DNA of 64,000 nt from Solirubrobacterales bacterium (GCA_030152805.1 JASLIG010000104.1:29910-93909); one strand, 5' to 3'. Counted from the first letter of the stretch, positions 8,888-19,934 are shown. Notes: a model not told the origin generated them from the sequence alone. Translations and numbers: made by a program.

Positions 8888-10624
8888 ATGGCTGAAGGCA
8901 ATGGCAAGGTCGTCCCGGCCGACTTTCCGCCGCCGGTAGACGCGACCGAGGAGTTCGTCAAGCGGGGTCTCGACGGAAAGGACGATCGGATCGAGATCGG
9001 CGTCGCCATCGTCGGCGGCGGCACCGCTGGGCTCGCCTGCGCCAACCGGCTGCTGCAGCTGCTCGGCGAGGACCCCGAGACGATGGAGAAGCTGGGCGAG
9101 GTCCCAGTCGCCGTGATCGAGAAGGCGAAGACCAGCGGTGCTCACAACCTCTCGGGCGCGGTGATGCGGCCCGGTCCGCTGCGGGAGCTCTTCCCCGACC
9201 TCAGTCGCGAGCAGTGGCGGCAGCAGGGCTTCGCCTTCGGCGAGGTGAAGAAGGAGGCGATCTACCTGCTTCCCGACGGCAGGCGAAAGCTCCGCATTCC
9301 GCCGCCCCCGCCGCTGCGCAACCACGGCAACGAGGTGATCTCCGTCTCCGCCCTCTGTCGTTACATGCAGGCGCGGGCCGAGGAGGCCGGCGCCTACCTG
9401 CTGACCGAGACCGCGGCGACGCAGCTGATCGTCGAGGACAGCGCCGTCGTCGGCGTGCGCTCCGGTGACAAGGGCCGCGGAAAAGAGGGAGAGGAGCTGG
9501 GCAACTTCGAGCCCGGCACTGACATCGCCGCCCGGGCAACCGTGCTCGCCGAGGGCTGCTGGGGCCACCTCACCGACGCCGCCGTGCGCCAGTTCGACCT
9601 CGCCGAGGGGCGCGAGCCGCAGGTCTGGGAGCTCGGCGTCAAGGAGGTCTGGAAGGTGAAGCGGCCCCTGGACCGCGTGATCCACACGATTGGTGGCTGG
9701 CCGCTGAAGATCTCACCCAAGTACGGCCAGATCGGCGGCTCCTGGATCTACCCGATGGTGGACGAGAAGACCGGCGAGGACCTCGTCTCGATCGGCTTCA
9801 TCGTCGACCTCGACTACGCCGACGCCACCACCTCCGCTCACGACCTGCTGCAGGAGTTCAAGACGCACCCGATGGTGCGCAAGGTGCTCGACGGGGGTGA
9901 GCGGATCAGCTGGGGCGCCAAGGCGCTTCCCGCGGGCGGCTACTGGGCGATGCCGAAACTGTCCATGCCTGGGGCGGTGCTGATCGGCGATGCCGCCGGC
10001 ATGATGAACCTGACCGCCCTGAAGGGGGTCCACTACGCGATCAAGTCGGGGATGCTGGCCGCGGAGCAGATCTACGCCGCACTCAAGGAGGAGAGCGATG
10101 ACTTCTCCGGCTATGAGAAGGCGATCGCCGATTCGATCGTCAGCAAGGATCTCTACGAGCAGCGAAATGCCCGCCAGCCCTTCCAGAAGGGCCTGCTCGA
10201 GGGCATGCCCCTGGTCGGCATGATGATCCTCACCGGCGGGCGATTTCCCGGCGGGCGCTGGAAGCTGCACCGCAACGACGCCCGGCCGATGTTCATCGGC
10301 GACAGCAGGGACTCCTACCCCAAGCCCGACGGCAAGCTCACCTTCGACAAGCTCTCCAGCGTCTTCATCACCGGCAACGCCACCCGCGACGATGCCCCCA
10401 ACCACATCCGCGTGCAGAAGCGCGTCCCCCGCGAGCTCGCCGAGACCTGGGCCTGGATGTGCCCCGCCGGCGTCTACGAGATTCCCGAGGACGCACCCGA
10501 GAGCGGCGAGGTCGAGGTGATCGTCAACTACACCAACTGCATTCAGTGCGGCGCGATCACCGCCAAGGGCGGTCGCCTCACCACTCCCGAGGGTGGTGAC
10601 GGTCCTCTCTACCAAAATACCTGA
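8888..10624 (+). CDS. Electron-transfer flavoprotein-quinone oxidoreductase
   Basis: 578 residues, full length for the ETF-QO/FixC family. These proteins pass electrons from ETF (acyl-CoA and amine dehydrogenases) to membrane quinone. The FAD-binding IVGGGTAGLA is at 41-50, and the family block NLSGAVMRPGPL follows near 92-103. The C-terminal ferredoxin-like domain has CPAGVYE (C525) and NCIQC (C551, C554). The fourth cluster ligand expected at 557 is Ile in NCIQCGAIT. Known ETF-QOs have Cys there and bind a 4Fe-4S cluster, so this protein may carry a 3Fe cluster, use another ligand or have lost the cluster. It stands alone, with no etfAB nearby, behind a palindromic operator. Confidence 0.85.
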   Translation: MAEGNGKVVPADFPPPVDATEEFVKRGLDGKDDRIEIGVAIVGGGTAGLACANRLLQLLGEDPETMEKLGEVPVAVIEKAKTSGAHNLSGAVMRPGPLRELFPDLSREQWRQQGFAFGEVKKEAIYLLPDGRRKLRIPPPPPLRNHGNEVISVSALCRYMQARAEEAGAYLLTETAATQLIVEDSAVVGVRSGDKGRGKEGEELGNFEPGTDIAARATVLAEGCWGHLTDAAVRQFDLAEGREPQVWELGVKEVWKVKRPLDRVIHTIGGWPLKISPKYGQIGGSWIYPMVDEKTGEDLVSIGFIVDLDYADATTSAHDLLQEFKTHPMVRKVLDGGERISWGAKALPAGGYWAMPKLSMPGAVLIGDAAGMMNLTALKGVHYAIKSGMLAAEQIYAALKEESDDFSGYEKAIADSIVSKDLYEQRNARQPFQKGLLEGMPLVGMMILTGGRFPGGRWKLHRNDARPMFIGDSRDSYPKPDGKLTFDKLSSVFITGNATRDDAPNHIRVQKRVPRELAETWAWMCPAGVYEIPEDAPESGEVEVIVNYTNCIQCGAITAKGGRLTTPEGGDGPLYQNT

Positions 10625-10685
10625 GAATTCCAATAGGTTTTGATCAACCGGGCGGTGGGAGTCTCGGCCGACAAGGAGAGAGCAG

Positions 10686-11468
10686 ATGCGCAAGCGATTG
10701 ATTTCGATGCTGGTCCTGGGCGCGCTCGTCGCGTTCATTGCGGGGGGAGTTGCCCTCGCGAAGCAGTATCCGCCGACCGTCGTCAAGGCGGGCAAGCTGC
10801 AGTTCACCGTGAACGGGAGCTTCAGCCCGACGGCGCTGCCGAAGGACAAACTGGCGCCGATCACGCTTCATATCGATGGCAAAATCGACACGACCGACGG
10901 CTCGCACCCGCCGGCACTGCAAGAAGTCATCGCCGAATTCGACAAGAACGGCGAAACCAACGTCAAGGGCCTGCCGGTCTGCACCGCGGGCAAACTGCAG
11001 GCGACGGATTCCAAACACGCAAAGGCAGCCTGCCCGACCGCGATCGTCGGCGAAGGCACGACCGACGTCGAGGTGGAATTCCCCGAATCGGCGCCCTTCA
11101 TCGCGCACAGCAAGCTCTACGCCTTCAACGGCGGCTCAAGCGGTGGAACCACAACCCTCTTCATTCACGCCTACCTGAGCTCGCCTGTGTCGGCCGCGGT
11201 CGTCACGACCACCAAGATCACCAAGGTCCACAACGGCCGCTACGGGACGAAAACCGTCTCGACGATCCCGAAGATCGCCGGCGGCTACGGCTCGGTCAGG
11301 GCCTTCGATCTGACCTTCAATCGCAGCTTCAGCTACAAGGGCAAGAAGCAGTACTACCTCCTGGCCAAGTGCCCGGACGGCCACCTCAACGCACACGCGG
11401 TCTCCGTCTTCTCGGACGGCACGAAACTGATCGCCGACTTCGTGCGCAGCTGCACGCCGAAGGGCTGA
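10686..11468 (+). CDS. Secreted protein of unknown function, 260 aa
   Basis: The ATG at 10686 follows AAGGAGAGAG. Residues 1-25 are a signal peptide (KRLISMLVLGALVAFIAGG). The mature protein is beta-rich, with LQFTVNGSFSPTALP near the start and three cysteines. Its Glu codons are nearly all GAA, as in other exported genes here. It is monocistronic with a strong terminator. I do not recognise the family. Confidence 0.8.
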   Translation: MRKRLISMLVLGALVAFIAGGVALAKQYPPTVVKAGKLQFTVNGSFSPTALPKDKLAPITLHIDGKIDTTDGSHPPALQEVIAEFDKNGETNVKGLPVCTAGKLQATDSKHAKAACPTAIVGEGTTDVEVEFPESAPFIAHSKLYAFNGGSSGGTTTLFIHAYLSSPVSAAVVTTTKITKVHNGRYGTKTVSTIPKIAGGYGSVRAFDLTFNRSFSYKGKKQYYLLAKCPDGHLNAHAVSVFSDGTKLIADFVRSCTPKG

Positions 11469-11495
11469 GCCAGCCCCTCGACTCTCAAAACGGGT

Positions 11496-11523
11496 GGAAG
11501 GACGGCTCTCGGGCCGTCCTTCC
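11496..11523 (+). terminator. Intrinsic terminator hairpin
   Basis: Perfect 11 bp arms (GGAAGGACGGC at 11496-11506, complement at 11513-11523) with a 6-base loop, 27 bases after the stop of the secreted gene. Confidence 0.75.
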
Positions 11524-11586
11524 AGCGCCGTCCAGTCCGCACGAGGCCCGGACTATGATGAAGCCCAGCGCTGAGGAGGAGCGGGT

Positions 11587-12063
11587 ATGACGACCGAGGA
11601 GTGGGCACTCGCAGCATCTGTTTTCTTCTCGGGGCTCGCGTCTGGCCTCTTGGGGATGCTGACCACGATCATGCACCCGATGCTCGCAGCGATGGACGGT
11701 CGGGACTTCCGGAACTTCATGGAGGCGTTCCTTCGATTTGCGAGGAAGTCTTGGTTCAATTACGCCTGGTCGCTCGGGATGGGCATTGGGCCGATCGTCG
11801 CGGTCGTGCTCCTCTGGGATGATCCCGGCTCCACCTCGTTCGTACTCACCGCGATCGGCCTCGGTGTCGTGGTCGTCGGTGTGTACATAGTCGCGAACGT
11901 GTGGAAGGAGCCGCACTACGACGTGATATTGGCTTGGGATCCTGAGGCTATGCCAGCGAATTGGGAGGCGGGACGCCGGCGATATTTCACGATCAATTGG
12001 ATCCAGTTCGCGACGACGTGGACGGCGTTCATCCTGTTTCTGGTGGCTCTGGTCTCTCTCTAG
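11587..12063 (+). CDS. DUF1772-like integral membrane protein
   Basis: 158 residues with four predicted membrane segments near 7-30, 58-78, 84-106 and 133-155. The ATG follows GAGGAGGAG. The topology, NWIQFATTW near the last helix and FARKSWFNYAW in the first half resemble the DUF1772/anthrone-oxygenase-like membrane family, but assignment by eye is tentative. It sits alone between a terminator and a toxin-antitoxin locus. Function unknown. Confidence 0.65.
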   Translation: MTTEEWALAASVFFSGLASGLLGMLTTIMHPMLAAMDGRDFRNFMEAFLRFARKSWFNYAWSLGMGIGPIVAVVLLWDDPGSTSFVLTAIGLGVVVVGVYIVANVWKEPHYDVILAWDPEAMPANWEAGRRRYFTINWIQFATTWTAFILFLVALVSL

Positions 12064-12255
12064 GTAGTCGTACCTCGATCAAGGTGGCGTATCTGGCGCA
12101 CCGGGAAGCACTGAACGTGGCGTTCTGCGCTGCGATGCCGGAGGAGGGACGGCCGTGTTCCTGTTTCGCCCGGAATCCGCGTGACGACAAAACGCCGCAT
12201 CTGGCCGTAGCCTTTCGTGCGTGCCTCGGGAGATTCTGCAGATCGGAGGCCTGGC

Positions 12256-12657
12256 GTGAGCGGGCTTCAAGCGGTCTACTACCGAGCCGCTGACGGCGCC
12301 GAGCCTGTCCGTGAGTTCATTGCCGGCCTGGACGTCAGGCGGAGGGCGGCGCTCCTACGCCAGATCGACCGCCTCAACGATCTCTCCGACACGATGCCGC
12401 ACCTGCCGTTCCCACACAGCTCTCAGGTTGAAGGGGAGCTGCGAGAACTGCGCTGCCACATGGGCTCCGACCACTACCGGGTTCTGTATCGACGCTCGGG
12501 CCGGCTGATCGTCCTCCTCAATGCATTCCCGAAGACCACTGGCAAGTTGCCGAGGGCGGAGATCGAGACTGCGCAGAAGCACTGGGAGGACTTCCAGGCT
12601 CGGATGGACGCGCGTCCCCGCAAGCCGCCTCGCGCCGCGGGCCACGATGCCCCGTAA
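12256..12657 (+). CDS. higB: HigB/RelE-type toxin (phage Gp49-like family)
   Basis: 133 residues. The GTG at 12256 is chosen because CGGAGG lies at 12244-12249 and the family fold begins at LQAVYYRAADG; an in-frame start at 12217 is unlikely. The family pattern is clear: ELRELRCHMGSDHYRVLYRR, then LIVLLNAFPKTTGKLPRAEIETA. Such proteins are mRNA interferases or derived phage proteins, neutralised by an adjacent HTH antitoxin. The gene is followed 58 bases later by an XRE-family gene, so toxin precedes antitoxin as in higBA loci. The basic, Pro-rich tail is dispensable-looking. Confidence 0.8.
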   Translation: MSGLQAVYYRAADGAEPVREFIAGLDVRRRAALLRQIDRLNDLSDTMPHLPFPHSSQVEGELRELRCHMGSDHYRVLYRRSGRLIVLLNAFPKTTGKLPRAEIETAQKHWEDFQARMDARPRKPPRAAGHDAP

Positions 12658-12672
12658 GCCGCGCAATGCGTA

Positions 12673-12688
12673 TTAGCACGGCTGCTAA
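12673..12688. promoter_or_regulatory. Inverted repeat between toxin and antitoxin genes
   Basis: TTAGCA-CGGC-TGCTAA, perfect 6-base arms, 28 bases before the antitoxin ATG. It could be a binding site of the HTH antitoxin controlling a second, antitoxin-only transcript. Short enough to be chance. Confidence 0.35.
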
Positions 12689-12715
12689 CCTCCTTGACAA
12701 CGTAAGGGCTGAAAG

Positions 12716-13054
12716 ATGAGCAAACGAACTGATCCAGTCGGACGATCCGTTTCCGACCACATCAAGGAGTCCCTCAAGGACCCTGAGTTCAGGGCCGAGT
12801 ACGAGCGCCTAGCCCCGTACGAGGAGCTTGCCCGTATCGTCATCATGCGTCGCGCCACCCTCGGCCTGACGCAGGCCGAGCTAGCCGCTCGGATGGGCAC
12901 CACCGCCTCAGCGATCTCCCGCATCGAGAGCGGCCAGCACGCCACCAGCCCTCAGACCGTCAAGAAGCTCGCCGATGCGTTCGGCGCCCGTGCCGTCCTC
13001 GGCTTCGAGTTCGGCCCCGCGAAGCATCCCGAGCGCGAGCTGATCGTTTTGTAG
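12716..13054 (+). CDS. higA: XRE-family HTH antitoxin (HigA-like)
   Basis: 112 residues. The HTH occupies about 38-92, with LGLTQAELAARMGTTASAISRIESG carrying both helices. The N-terminal 35 residues are charged and helical, typical of the toxin-contacting part. It would bind and neutralise the product of the gene at 12256 and repress the operon. Its position just after the toxin supports this pairing. Confidence 0.8.
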   Translation: MSKRTDPVGRSVSDHIKESLKDPEFRAEYERLAPYEELARIVIMRRATLGLTQAELAARMGTTASAISRIESGQHATSPQTVKKLADAFGARAVLGFEFGPAKHPERELIVL

Positions 13055-13085
13055 AGATGCAGGCTGGTCGCGTTCTTCAGGACCC

Positions 13086-13739
13086 TCACAGAGCAGGAGC
13101 AATCTGAAGCACGAAGACGACCGAGTAAATCGCGTTGGCGGCCGTGGCGAGGACGATCATAATCCCCCCGATTATCCAGGCTCGCTGGGATGCTCGCCAC
13201 AGCCCTGAGCGGTGGATGATCAACAGCCCCACTGCAAGTCGCGAGAGGGCAAAGCCGAGCAGGGCGCCGCTGAGGATGACGAACCCGAGCGCGATGGCGT
13301 TGAGGGTGCTCCATCCGGAGCCCGAGGTCAGTAGCACCGTTCCTCCCGCCATCGCCGCATTCACCCCACGGGTAATCAGAGTGTCGGTGCTGAGCGGCAG
13401 GATCAGCCTCTGCCAGCGCTTTAGTCGCCCACCAAGCCACGGCCGCTGTTTCGTGCTGAAGACCAGGCATTCGACGTTCTTTCCGAGCCCTGCCAGCACG
13501 ATGCCAACGACGAACAGAAGCAGGCTGAACGACGACACAGGGGCGCCGCCTTCGTCAATCCATTTCCCAAGCGCAGCACCCACTGGACCAACCAGGATGG
13601 CCAGCAGAAGAAGCGGGAGCATCAAGCGGATCGGTCGCGGCGGCGAGCTAGCGGCCGCCCAGGGACCAGCACCTACGCGCACAGAGTCATAGGCCAAAGA
13701 GACCACCTCAAAGCCAAGGTCGAAGTCACCGCGGACCAA
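13086..13739 (-). CDS. Four-helix membrane protein of unknown function
   Basis: 217 residues from a TTG start at 13739; a later Met at the first helix (RLMLPLLLLAILVG) is an alternative start. Hydrophobic segments lie near 39-58, 69-87, 126-160 and 187-212. There is no recognisable motif. The opposite strand also carries an open frame, but only this one gives credible membrane helices. It converges on the antitoxin gene. Confidence 0.5.
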   Translation of the reverse strand: MVRGDFDLGFEVVSLAYDSVRVGAGPWAAASSPPRPIRLMLPLLLLAILVGPVGAALGKWIDEGGAPVSSFSLLLFVVGIVLAGLGKNVECLVFSTKQRPWLGGRLKRWQRLILPLSTDTLITRGVNAAMAGGTVLLTSGSGWSTLNAIALGFVILSGALLGFALSRLAVGLLIIHRSGLWRASQRAWIIGGIMIVLATAANAIYSVVFVLQIAPAL

Positions 13740-13865
13740 GGACTAAACCAGCCACGGCAGCGAAAGCTCCAGCACCCGCTCAGGGCCTATTCTTCGCGGC
13801 CGGCGAGAATGGCCTGACATTGCCACCGGGCTTGCTACGGGTATTTTGAGGCGATGACGGGGAGA

Positions 13866-13892
13866 GCGTTCCTATTGGCAATCGAGGAACGC
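13866..13892 (-). terminator. Terminator hairpin of the tRNA gene
   Basis: GCGTTCCT (13866-13873) pairs with AGGAACGC (13885-13892) around an 11-base loop. It lies 3 bases beyond the 3' end of the minus-strand tRNA. Confidence 0.55.
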
Positions 13893-13894
13893 GA

Positions 13895-13968
13895 TGCCGG
13901 AGGAGGGACTCGAACCCCCGACACGCGGATTATGATTCCGCTGCTCTAACCAGCTGAGCTACTCCGGC
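13895..13968 (-). tRNA. tRNA with anticodon CAT (tRNA-Met, elongator)
   Basis: The reverse complement folds as a 74 nt cloverleaf. The acceptor stem is GCCGGAG/CTCCGGC with discriminator A. The D-arm is AGCTCAGCTGGTTAGAGC, the anticodon stem GCGGA/TCCGC with loop ATCATAA, and the T-loop GGTTCGAGTCC. CCA is not encoded. It lacks the three G-C pairs typical of an initiator, so it is an elongator Met tRNA, or a tRNA-Ile2 whose C34 is changed to lysidine. The sequence alone does not separate these. Confidence 0.92.
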
Positions 13969-14036
13969 GGGGCTTGGGATCGTAGCGATGGCGGGGCGGG
14001 GGTCGCCATGGGGCCGGAGGGCTTAGCCTTGTTGCG

Positions 14037-14984
14037 GTGACGCAGGAGCTGGACAGGGCGGTACGGACGGTTTTGCGGGATTGCCTGCGCGTGGAACCGG
14101 CTGAAGAGGTGCTGGTTATCTGCAATCCGGTGACCGAGGATCTCGGGGCGCTGATGCGGATCGAGGCCGAGGGGGACGGGGCGTACGCGACCTTGGCGGT
14201 GATCTCCGAGCTCGAATCGAACGGGGCGGAGCCGCCGGCGCCGGTGGCGGCGGCGATGATCGCGGCCAACGTCGTCTTGGCGCCGACGATCCAGTCGCTG
14301 TCGCACACCTACGCGCGGCGCGCCGCCAATCAGGCCGGGGTGCGGATCGCCACCCTGCCCGGTGTCACCGAGGACATGCTGGCGCGGCTGATGAATGCCG
14401 AGATGCGCGAGCTGCGCCGGCGCGGCGCGGCGATCGCGGCGGCGATGCGCAGCGGCTCGGAGGCCCGAATCACCTGCCAGCACGGCAGCGACCTAAGACT
14501 CGGCCTCGAGGAGCGCGTCCCGATCGCCGACGCGGGCGTGCTCGACGAACCCGGCGCCTTCGGCAACCTGCCCTGCGGCGAGGCCTTCATCGCGCCCACC
14601 GGCGGCGAGGGCACGCTGGTCGTCGACGGCTCGATCGCCGGCGTCGGCGCGGTCGAGACGCCGGTCGAGCTGACCGTCCGCGACGGGCACCTGACCAATG
14701 CGACCGGCCCCGAGGGGGCGACGCTGCTCGAGCTGCTGAGCAAGCACGGCGAGGACGGCACCAACGTCGCCGAGCTCGGCATCGGCACCAACGAAGAGGC
14801 GACGCTCACCGGCAACATCCTCGAGGACGAGAAGATCCTCGGCACCGCGCACGTCGCCTTCGGCGCCTCGGCGGCGATCGGCGGCAACGTCCAGGTCCCG
14901 GTCCATCTCGACTGCGTGATCCTCGAGCCGACGGTTGAGATCGACGGCGAGGCGATTGTCCGCGAGGGCAATCTGCTCGTCTGA
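14037..14984 (+). CDS. M29-family aminopeptidase-like metalloprotein
   Basis: 315 residues from a GTG start. The C-terminal half has the family signature: ELGIGTNEEATLTGNILEDE, then GTAHVAFGAS and VHLDCVI. In thermophilic M29 aminopeptidases (AmpT/AmpS) these regions supply metal-binding Glu and His and the catalytic residues. The relative NicX uses the same fold for a ring-opening dioxygenase, so the substrate is not fixed. It is followed by the formimidoyltransferase after 2 bases, suggesting an operon for amino-acid or peptide breakdown. Confidence 0.75.
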   Translation: MTQELDRAVRTVLRDCLRVEPAEEVLVICNPVTEDLGALMRIEAEGDGAYATLAVISELESNGAEPPAPVAAAMIAANVVLAPTIQSLSHTYARRAANQAGVRIATLPGVTEDMLARLMNAEMRELRRRGAAIAAAMRSGSEARITCQHGSDLRLGLEERVPIADAGVLDEPGAFGNLPCGEAFIAPTGGEGTLVVDGSIAGVGAVETPVELTVRDGHLTNATGPEGATLLELLSKHGEDGTNVAELGIGTNEEATLTGNILEDEKILGTAHVAFGASAAIGGNVQVPVHLDCVILEPTVEIDGEAIVREGNLLV

Positions 14985-14986
14985 CC

Positions 14987-15877
14987 GTGCCGCCGCGGCT
15001 GCTCGCCGTCCCCAACGTCTCCGCAGGGGGCGACGCGGCGAAGGTCGCCGCCCTGCGGGAGGCGTTCTCGGTCGGCGTCAGCCTGCTCGACTGCCACTCC
15101 GACGCCGACCACGACCGCACCGTCTTCACCTTGGCCGGCGATGCCGCGGCGCTGCGCGACGCCCTGCTCTCCGGTGCAGAGCAGTCGATCGAGACAATCG
15201 ACATGGGTGGCTATGGAGGGTTGCACCCGGCAGTGGGAGCGCTCGACGTCTGTCCGCTCGTCTGGTTCGATCCGGCGGCGCGCGGGGCGGCCCGGGCCGA
15301 AGCGGTCGCGCTCGCCGAGCAGCTCGGCGGCCTCGGGGTTCCGGTATTTCTCTACGGCGCGCTAGCGAGCCGCCCCGAGCACGCCGAGCGCGCCTACTTC
15401 CGCAACGGCGGCCTGGCGGAGCTCTGGCTGCGCATGGAGGGCGGTGGGCTGGAGCCGGACTTCGGACCGGGCCTGCCGCACCCGACCGCCGGGGTGACCT
15501 TGGTCACCGCCCGCCCGCCGCTTGCCGCCTTCAACGTCGAGCTCGACAGCGGCGATCCCGACCTCGCTCGCGCTGTCGCCGCCGGCCTGCGCGAGTCCGG
15601 CGGTGGCCCCCCGGGGGTGCGGGCGATCGGCCTCGCCCTGTCGAGCGGGCGCACGCAGATCTCGATCAACGTCCATGATCCGCTCGCGATCCCACTGGCC
15701 GAGGTCGTCGAGCGCGTGCACGCGCTCGCCGCGCCGCTCGGCGCCGCGCCGCTCGAAGCGGAGGTCGTGGGCCTCGTGCCCGCGGCGGCCCTGCGGGGGT
15801 ACCCGGAGGACGTTCCGATCCGCGACTTCGATCCCGCCAGGCAGACGATCGAGGCCCGCCTGCCGGCCACGTCCTGA
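14987..15877 (+). CDS. Glutamate formimidoyltransferase-like protein
   Basis: 296 residues, the size of the stand-alone FtcD formyltransferase domains without the cyclodeaminase half. It begins LLAVPNVSAGGD, with DCHSDADHDRTVFTL near 30-44 and DMGGYGGLHPAVGALDVCPLV near 66-86, matching the family's active-site regions. Known members move a formimino group from formiminoglutamate to tetrahydrofolate in histidine breakdown. No hut genes are present here. It is tightly coupled to the M29 peptidase gene. Confidence 0.8.
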   Translation: MPPRLLAVPNVSAGGDAAKVAALREAFSVGVSLLDCHSDADHDRTVFTLAGDAAALRDALLSGAEQSIETIDMGGYGGLHPAVGALDVCPLVWFDPAARGAARAEAVALAEQLGGLGVPVFLYGALASRPEHAERAYFRNGGLAELWLRMEGGGLEPDFGPGLPHPTAGVTLVTARPPLAAFNVELDSGDPDLARAVAAGLRESGGGPPGVRAIGLALSSGRTQISINVHDPLAIPLAEVVERVHALAAPLGAAPLEAEVVGLVPAAALRGYPEDVPIRDFDPARQTIEARLPATS

Positions 15878-15899
15878 GGCGGAACGCTAGATTCACGGA

Positions 15900-16265
15900 A
15901 TGGCTCAGACGAAGAAGAAGCGCCGCCGCAAGCACCGCGGTACCCAGGGCGGGCGCGTCGACACCAACCGCCGTCCGTCCCGTCCCCAGAGTCGCGCCGA
16001 GGCCAAAGCGCGCGCCCGCTCGAGCACGAAACGTGCTCCGCGCGGCGATAAGCCGCCGACCTGGCGCGGCGCGGTCATCCGCGGCCTCGCCGCCGCGGCG
16101 ATCTTCACCGTCTTCCTCCTGCTGATCTTCAAACGCGCCCCCGGCGCTGCGCTGCTGCTCGGCGGCTTTATGCTCGTCCTCTACATCCCCGGCGGCTACT
16201 ACATCGACCTGACGATGTGGCGCCGTCGCGAGCGAGCGCGGATGCGCTCCTCCGGCGGATCGTGA
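15900..16265 (+). CDS. Small membrane protein with very basic N-terminus
   Basis: 121 residues. Residues 1-55 are dominated by Lys/Arg (KKKRRRKHRG at 5-14). Two hydrophobic helices follow near 60-77 and 80-100, then a basic tail. The basic segments would face the cytoplasm and may touch nucleic acid or ribosomes. No family recognised. Its stop overlaps the next start (GTGA). Confidence 0.65.
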   Translation: MAQTKKKRRRKHRGTQGGRVDTNRRPSRPQSRAEAKARARSSTKRAPRGDKPPTWRGAVIRGLAAAAIFTVFLLLIFKRAPGAALLLGGFMLVLYIPGGYYIDLTMWRRRERARMRSSGGS

Positions 16266-16897
16266 GCGTCGAAGTCCGCGGGCTCGCCGTCGGCCCGATC
16301 GCCGAGAACTGCTTCATCGTTCGCCGGGAGGATGGTGACAAGGCCCTGGTGGTCGACCCGGGGGAGGAGCCGGAGCGCATCCTCGCCGAGGTCGAGCAGA
16401 CTGGTGCTGAGGTCGAGGCGATCCTGATAACCCACTGTCACTTCGACCACGTCGGGGCCGTGGCGCCGCTGGCGCGCGCGACCGGGGCGCCGGTTTACGT
16501 GCCCGAGATCGAGGTGCCCGTGCTCGCCGACATCATGTCCTTCGTATTGCCCGGCTTCGGCCCTTACGAGAGTTACGAGGCGGACCGGACCGTAAAGGGG
16601 GGCGAGGAGCTCGAGCTGGCCGGCCTGACCCTGGACGTGATCTTCACCCCCGGCCACAGCCCCGGCCACGTCACCTACTCGCTGCGGGGCGAGGATGCGA
16701 TCTTCTCCGGCGACGTGCTCTTTCAGGGCTCGGTCGGCCGCGTCGATCTGCCCGGCGGCGACGGCCCCACTTTGCTGCGTTCGATCCAAGGCCTGCTCGA
16801 CTCGCACTCGCCGGAGACGGCGGTCTACCCCGGGCACATGGGTGTGACCAGCCTCGGCGCCGAGCAGGCGACGAACCCCTTCCTCGCGCAGCTGTGA
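16262..16897 (+). CDS. MBL-fold metallohydrolase (glyoxalase II-like)
   Basis: 211 residues. The GTG at 16262 overlaps the previous stop. Metal ligands are visible: THCHFDHVG near 57-65, TPGHSPGHVTYS near 126-137, SGDVLF near 147, and PGHMG near 192. This is the pattern of small glyoxalase II/YcbL hydrolases that act on thioesters such as S-lactoylglutathione analogues. Its stop overlaps the hisS start, so it is coupled to tRNA synthetase expression; a link between the functions is not evident. Confidence 0.85.
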   Translation: MSVEVRGLAVGPIAENCFIVRREDGDKALVVDPGEEPERILAEVEQTGAEVEAILITHCHFDHVGAVAPLARATGAPVYVPEIEVPVLADIMSFVLPGFGPYESYEADRTVKGGEELELAGLTLDVIFTPGHSPGHVTYSLRGEDAIFSGDVLFQGSVGRVDLPGGDGPTLLRSIQGLLDSHSPETAVYPGHMGVTSLGAEQATNPFLAQL

Positions 16898-18140
16898 CGC
16901 CGCCCAGGTTCCAGGCGCCCCGCGGCACCTTCGACGTGCTGCCCGACGCCGCCCGCCTGCGCGGGCGGGTCGAGCGGACCGCGGCGGCGATCTTCGCCCG
17001 CGCCGGCTACGAGCCGATCGCCACGCCGAGCTTCGAGGACACCGAGCTGTTCGAGCGCGGGGTCGGCCACTCGACCGACATCGTGCGCAAGGAGATGTTC
17101 ACCTTCGAGGATAAGGGCGGGCGCAGCCTCACCCTGCGTCCCGAGGGCACGGCGCCGATCTGCCGCGCCTACGTCGAGCACGGCATGCAGAAGCTGGCGC
17201 AGCCGGTCAAGCTCTCCTACGTTGGGCCGTTCTTCCGCCACGAGCGCCCGCAGGCCGGTCGCTACCGCCAGTTCCACCAGCTCGGTGCCGAGGCGATCGG
17301 CACCGACTCGCCGCTCGCCGACGCTGAGCTGATCGGCTTGCTGGCGGAGCTGCTCGCCGAGCTCGGCGTGCCGGGGGTCGAGCTGCGCCTCGGCAGCCTG
17401 GGGTCCCTCGATACCCGCCGGGCCTACCTCGATGAGCTGAGGGTGCACCTGCGCGCGCACGAGGGGGAGCTGGCCCGCGAGGTGCGCGAGCGCATCGACG
17501 CCAATCCGCTGCGCGCTTTCGACTCCGACGACGAGGGCACGCGAGCCGTGATGGCGGCCGCGCCGAAGCTGGTCGAGCGATTGGAGGGGGAGGACGCCGA
17601 GCACTTCGGCGAGGTGCGCTCGCTGCTCGACGCGGCGGGCGTCGCCTACGTCATCGACCCCACGCTGGTGCGCGGCCTGGATTACTACACGCGCACGATC
17701 TTCTCCTTCGTCTGCGACCGGCTCGGGGCGCAGTCGGAGATCGGCGGCGGCGGTCGCTACGACGGCCTGGTCGAGCAGCTGGGCGGCAAGTCGACGCCGG
17801 CGGTCGGCTGGGCGGCGGGAATCGAGCGGATCGTGCTGGCGCTCGACGAAGAGCAGGCCGCCGCCGGTCGCGACGTCTTCATCGCCGTCGCCGAGGAGGG
17901 GCGCGAGCGCCGCTCGCTGGCCCTGGTGCTGGCGGGGGAGCTGCGCAAGGCCGGCCTCTCGGCGGAAGTCGACCTGGGTGGGCGCGGGCTCAAGGGGCAG
18001 CTCAAGCACGCCGATCGCGTCGGCGCCAGCCAGGTGCTGATTCTCGAGGACTCGGGGGCGCAGCTGCGCGACATGTCGAGCGGCGAGCAGCGCCCGGTCG
18101 AGACCGGCAACCTGATCGAGGAGATAACGGGGGGTAGGGC

Positions 18141-18144
<4 letters not shown>
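16894..18144 (+). CDS. hisS: Histidyl-tRNA synthetase
   Basis: 416 residues, normal for the bacterial enzyme that charges tRNA-His. Class II motifs are present: motif 1 near APRGTFDVLP, motif 2 TLRPEGTAPICRAYVEH and FRHERPQAGRYRQFHQLG, the His-specific VRGLDYYTRTIFSF, and motif 3 GGGGRYDGLVEQLGG with GWAAGIERI. A C-terminal anticodon-binding domain covers about 325-405. The GTG start overlaps the previous stop, and its own stop overlaps the aspS start by 4 bases. Paired hisS-aspS is a common arrangement. Confidence 0.96.

Positions 18145-19930
<1,786 letters not shown>

Positions 19931-19934
<4 letters not shown>

Noticed and set aside
12694..12699. TTGACA box before the antitoxin gene
   Set aside because: No -10 box at 16-18 bases; the expected position falls on the start codon.
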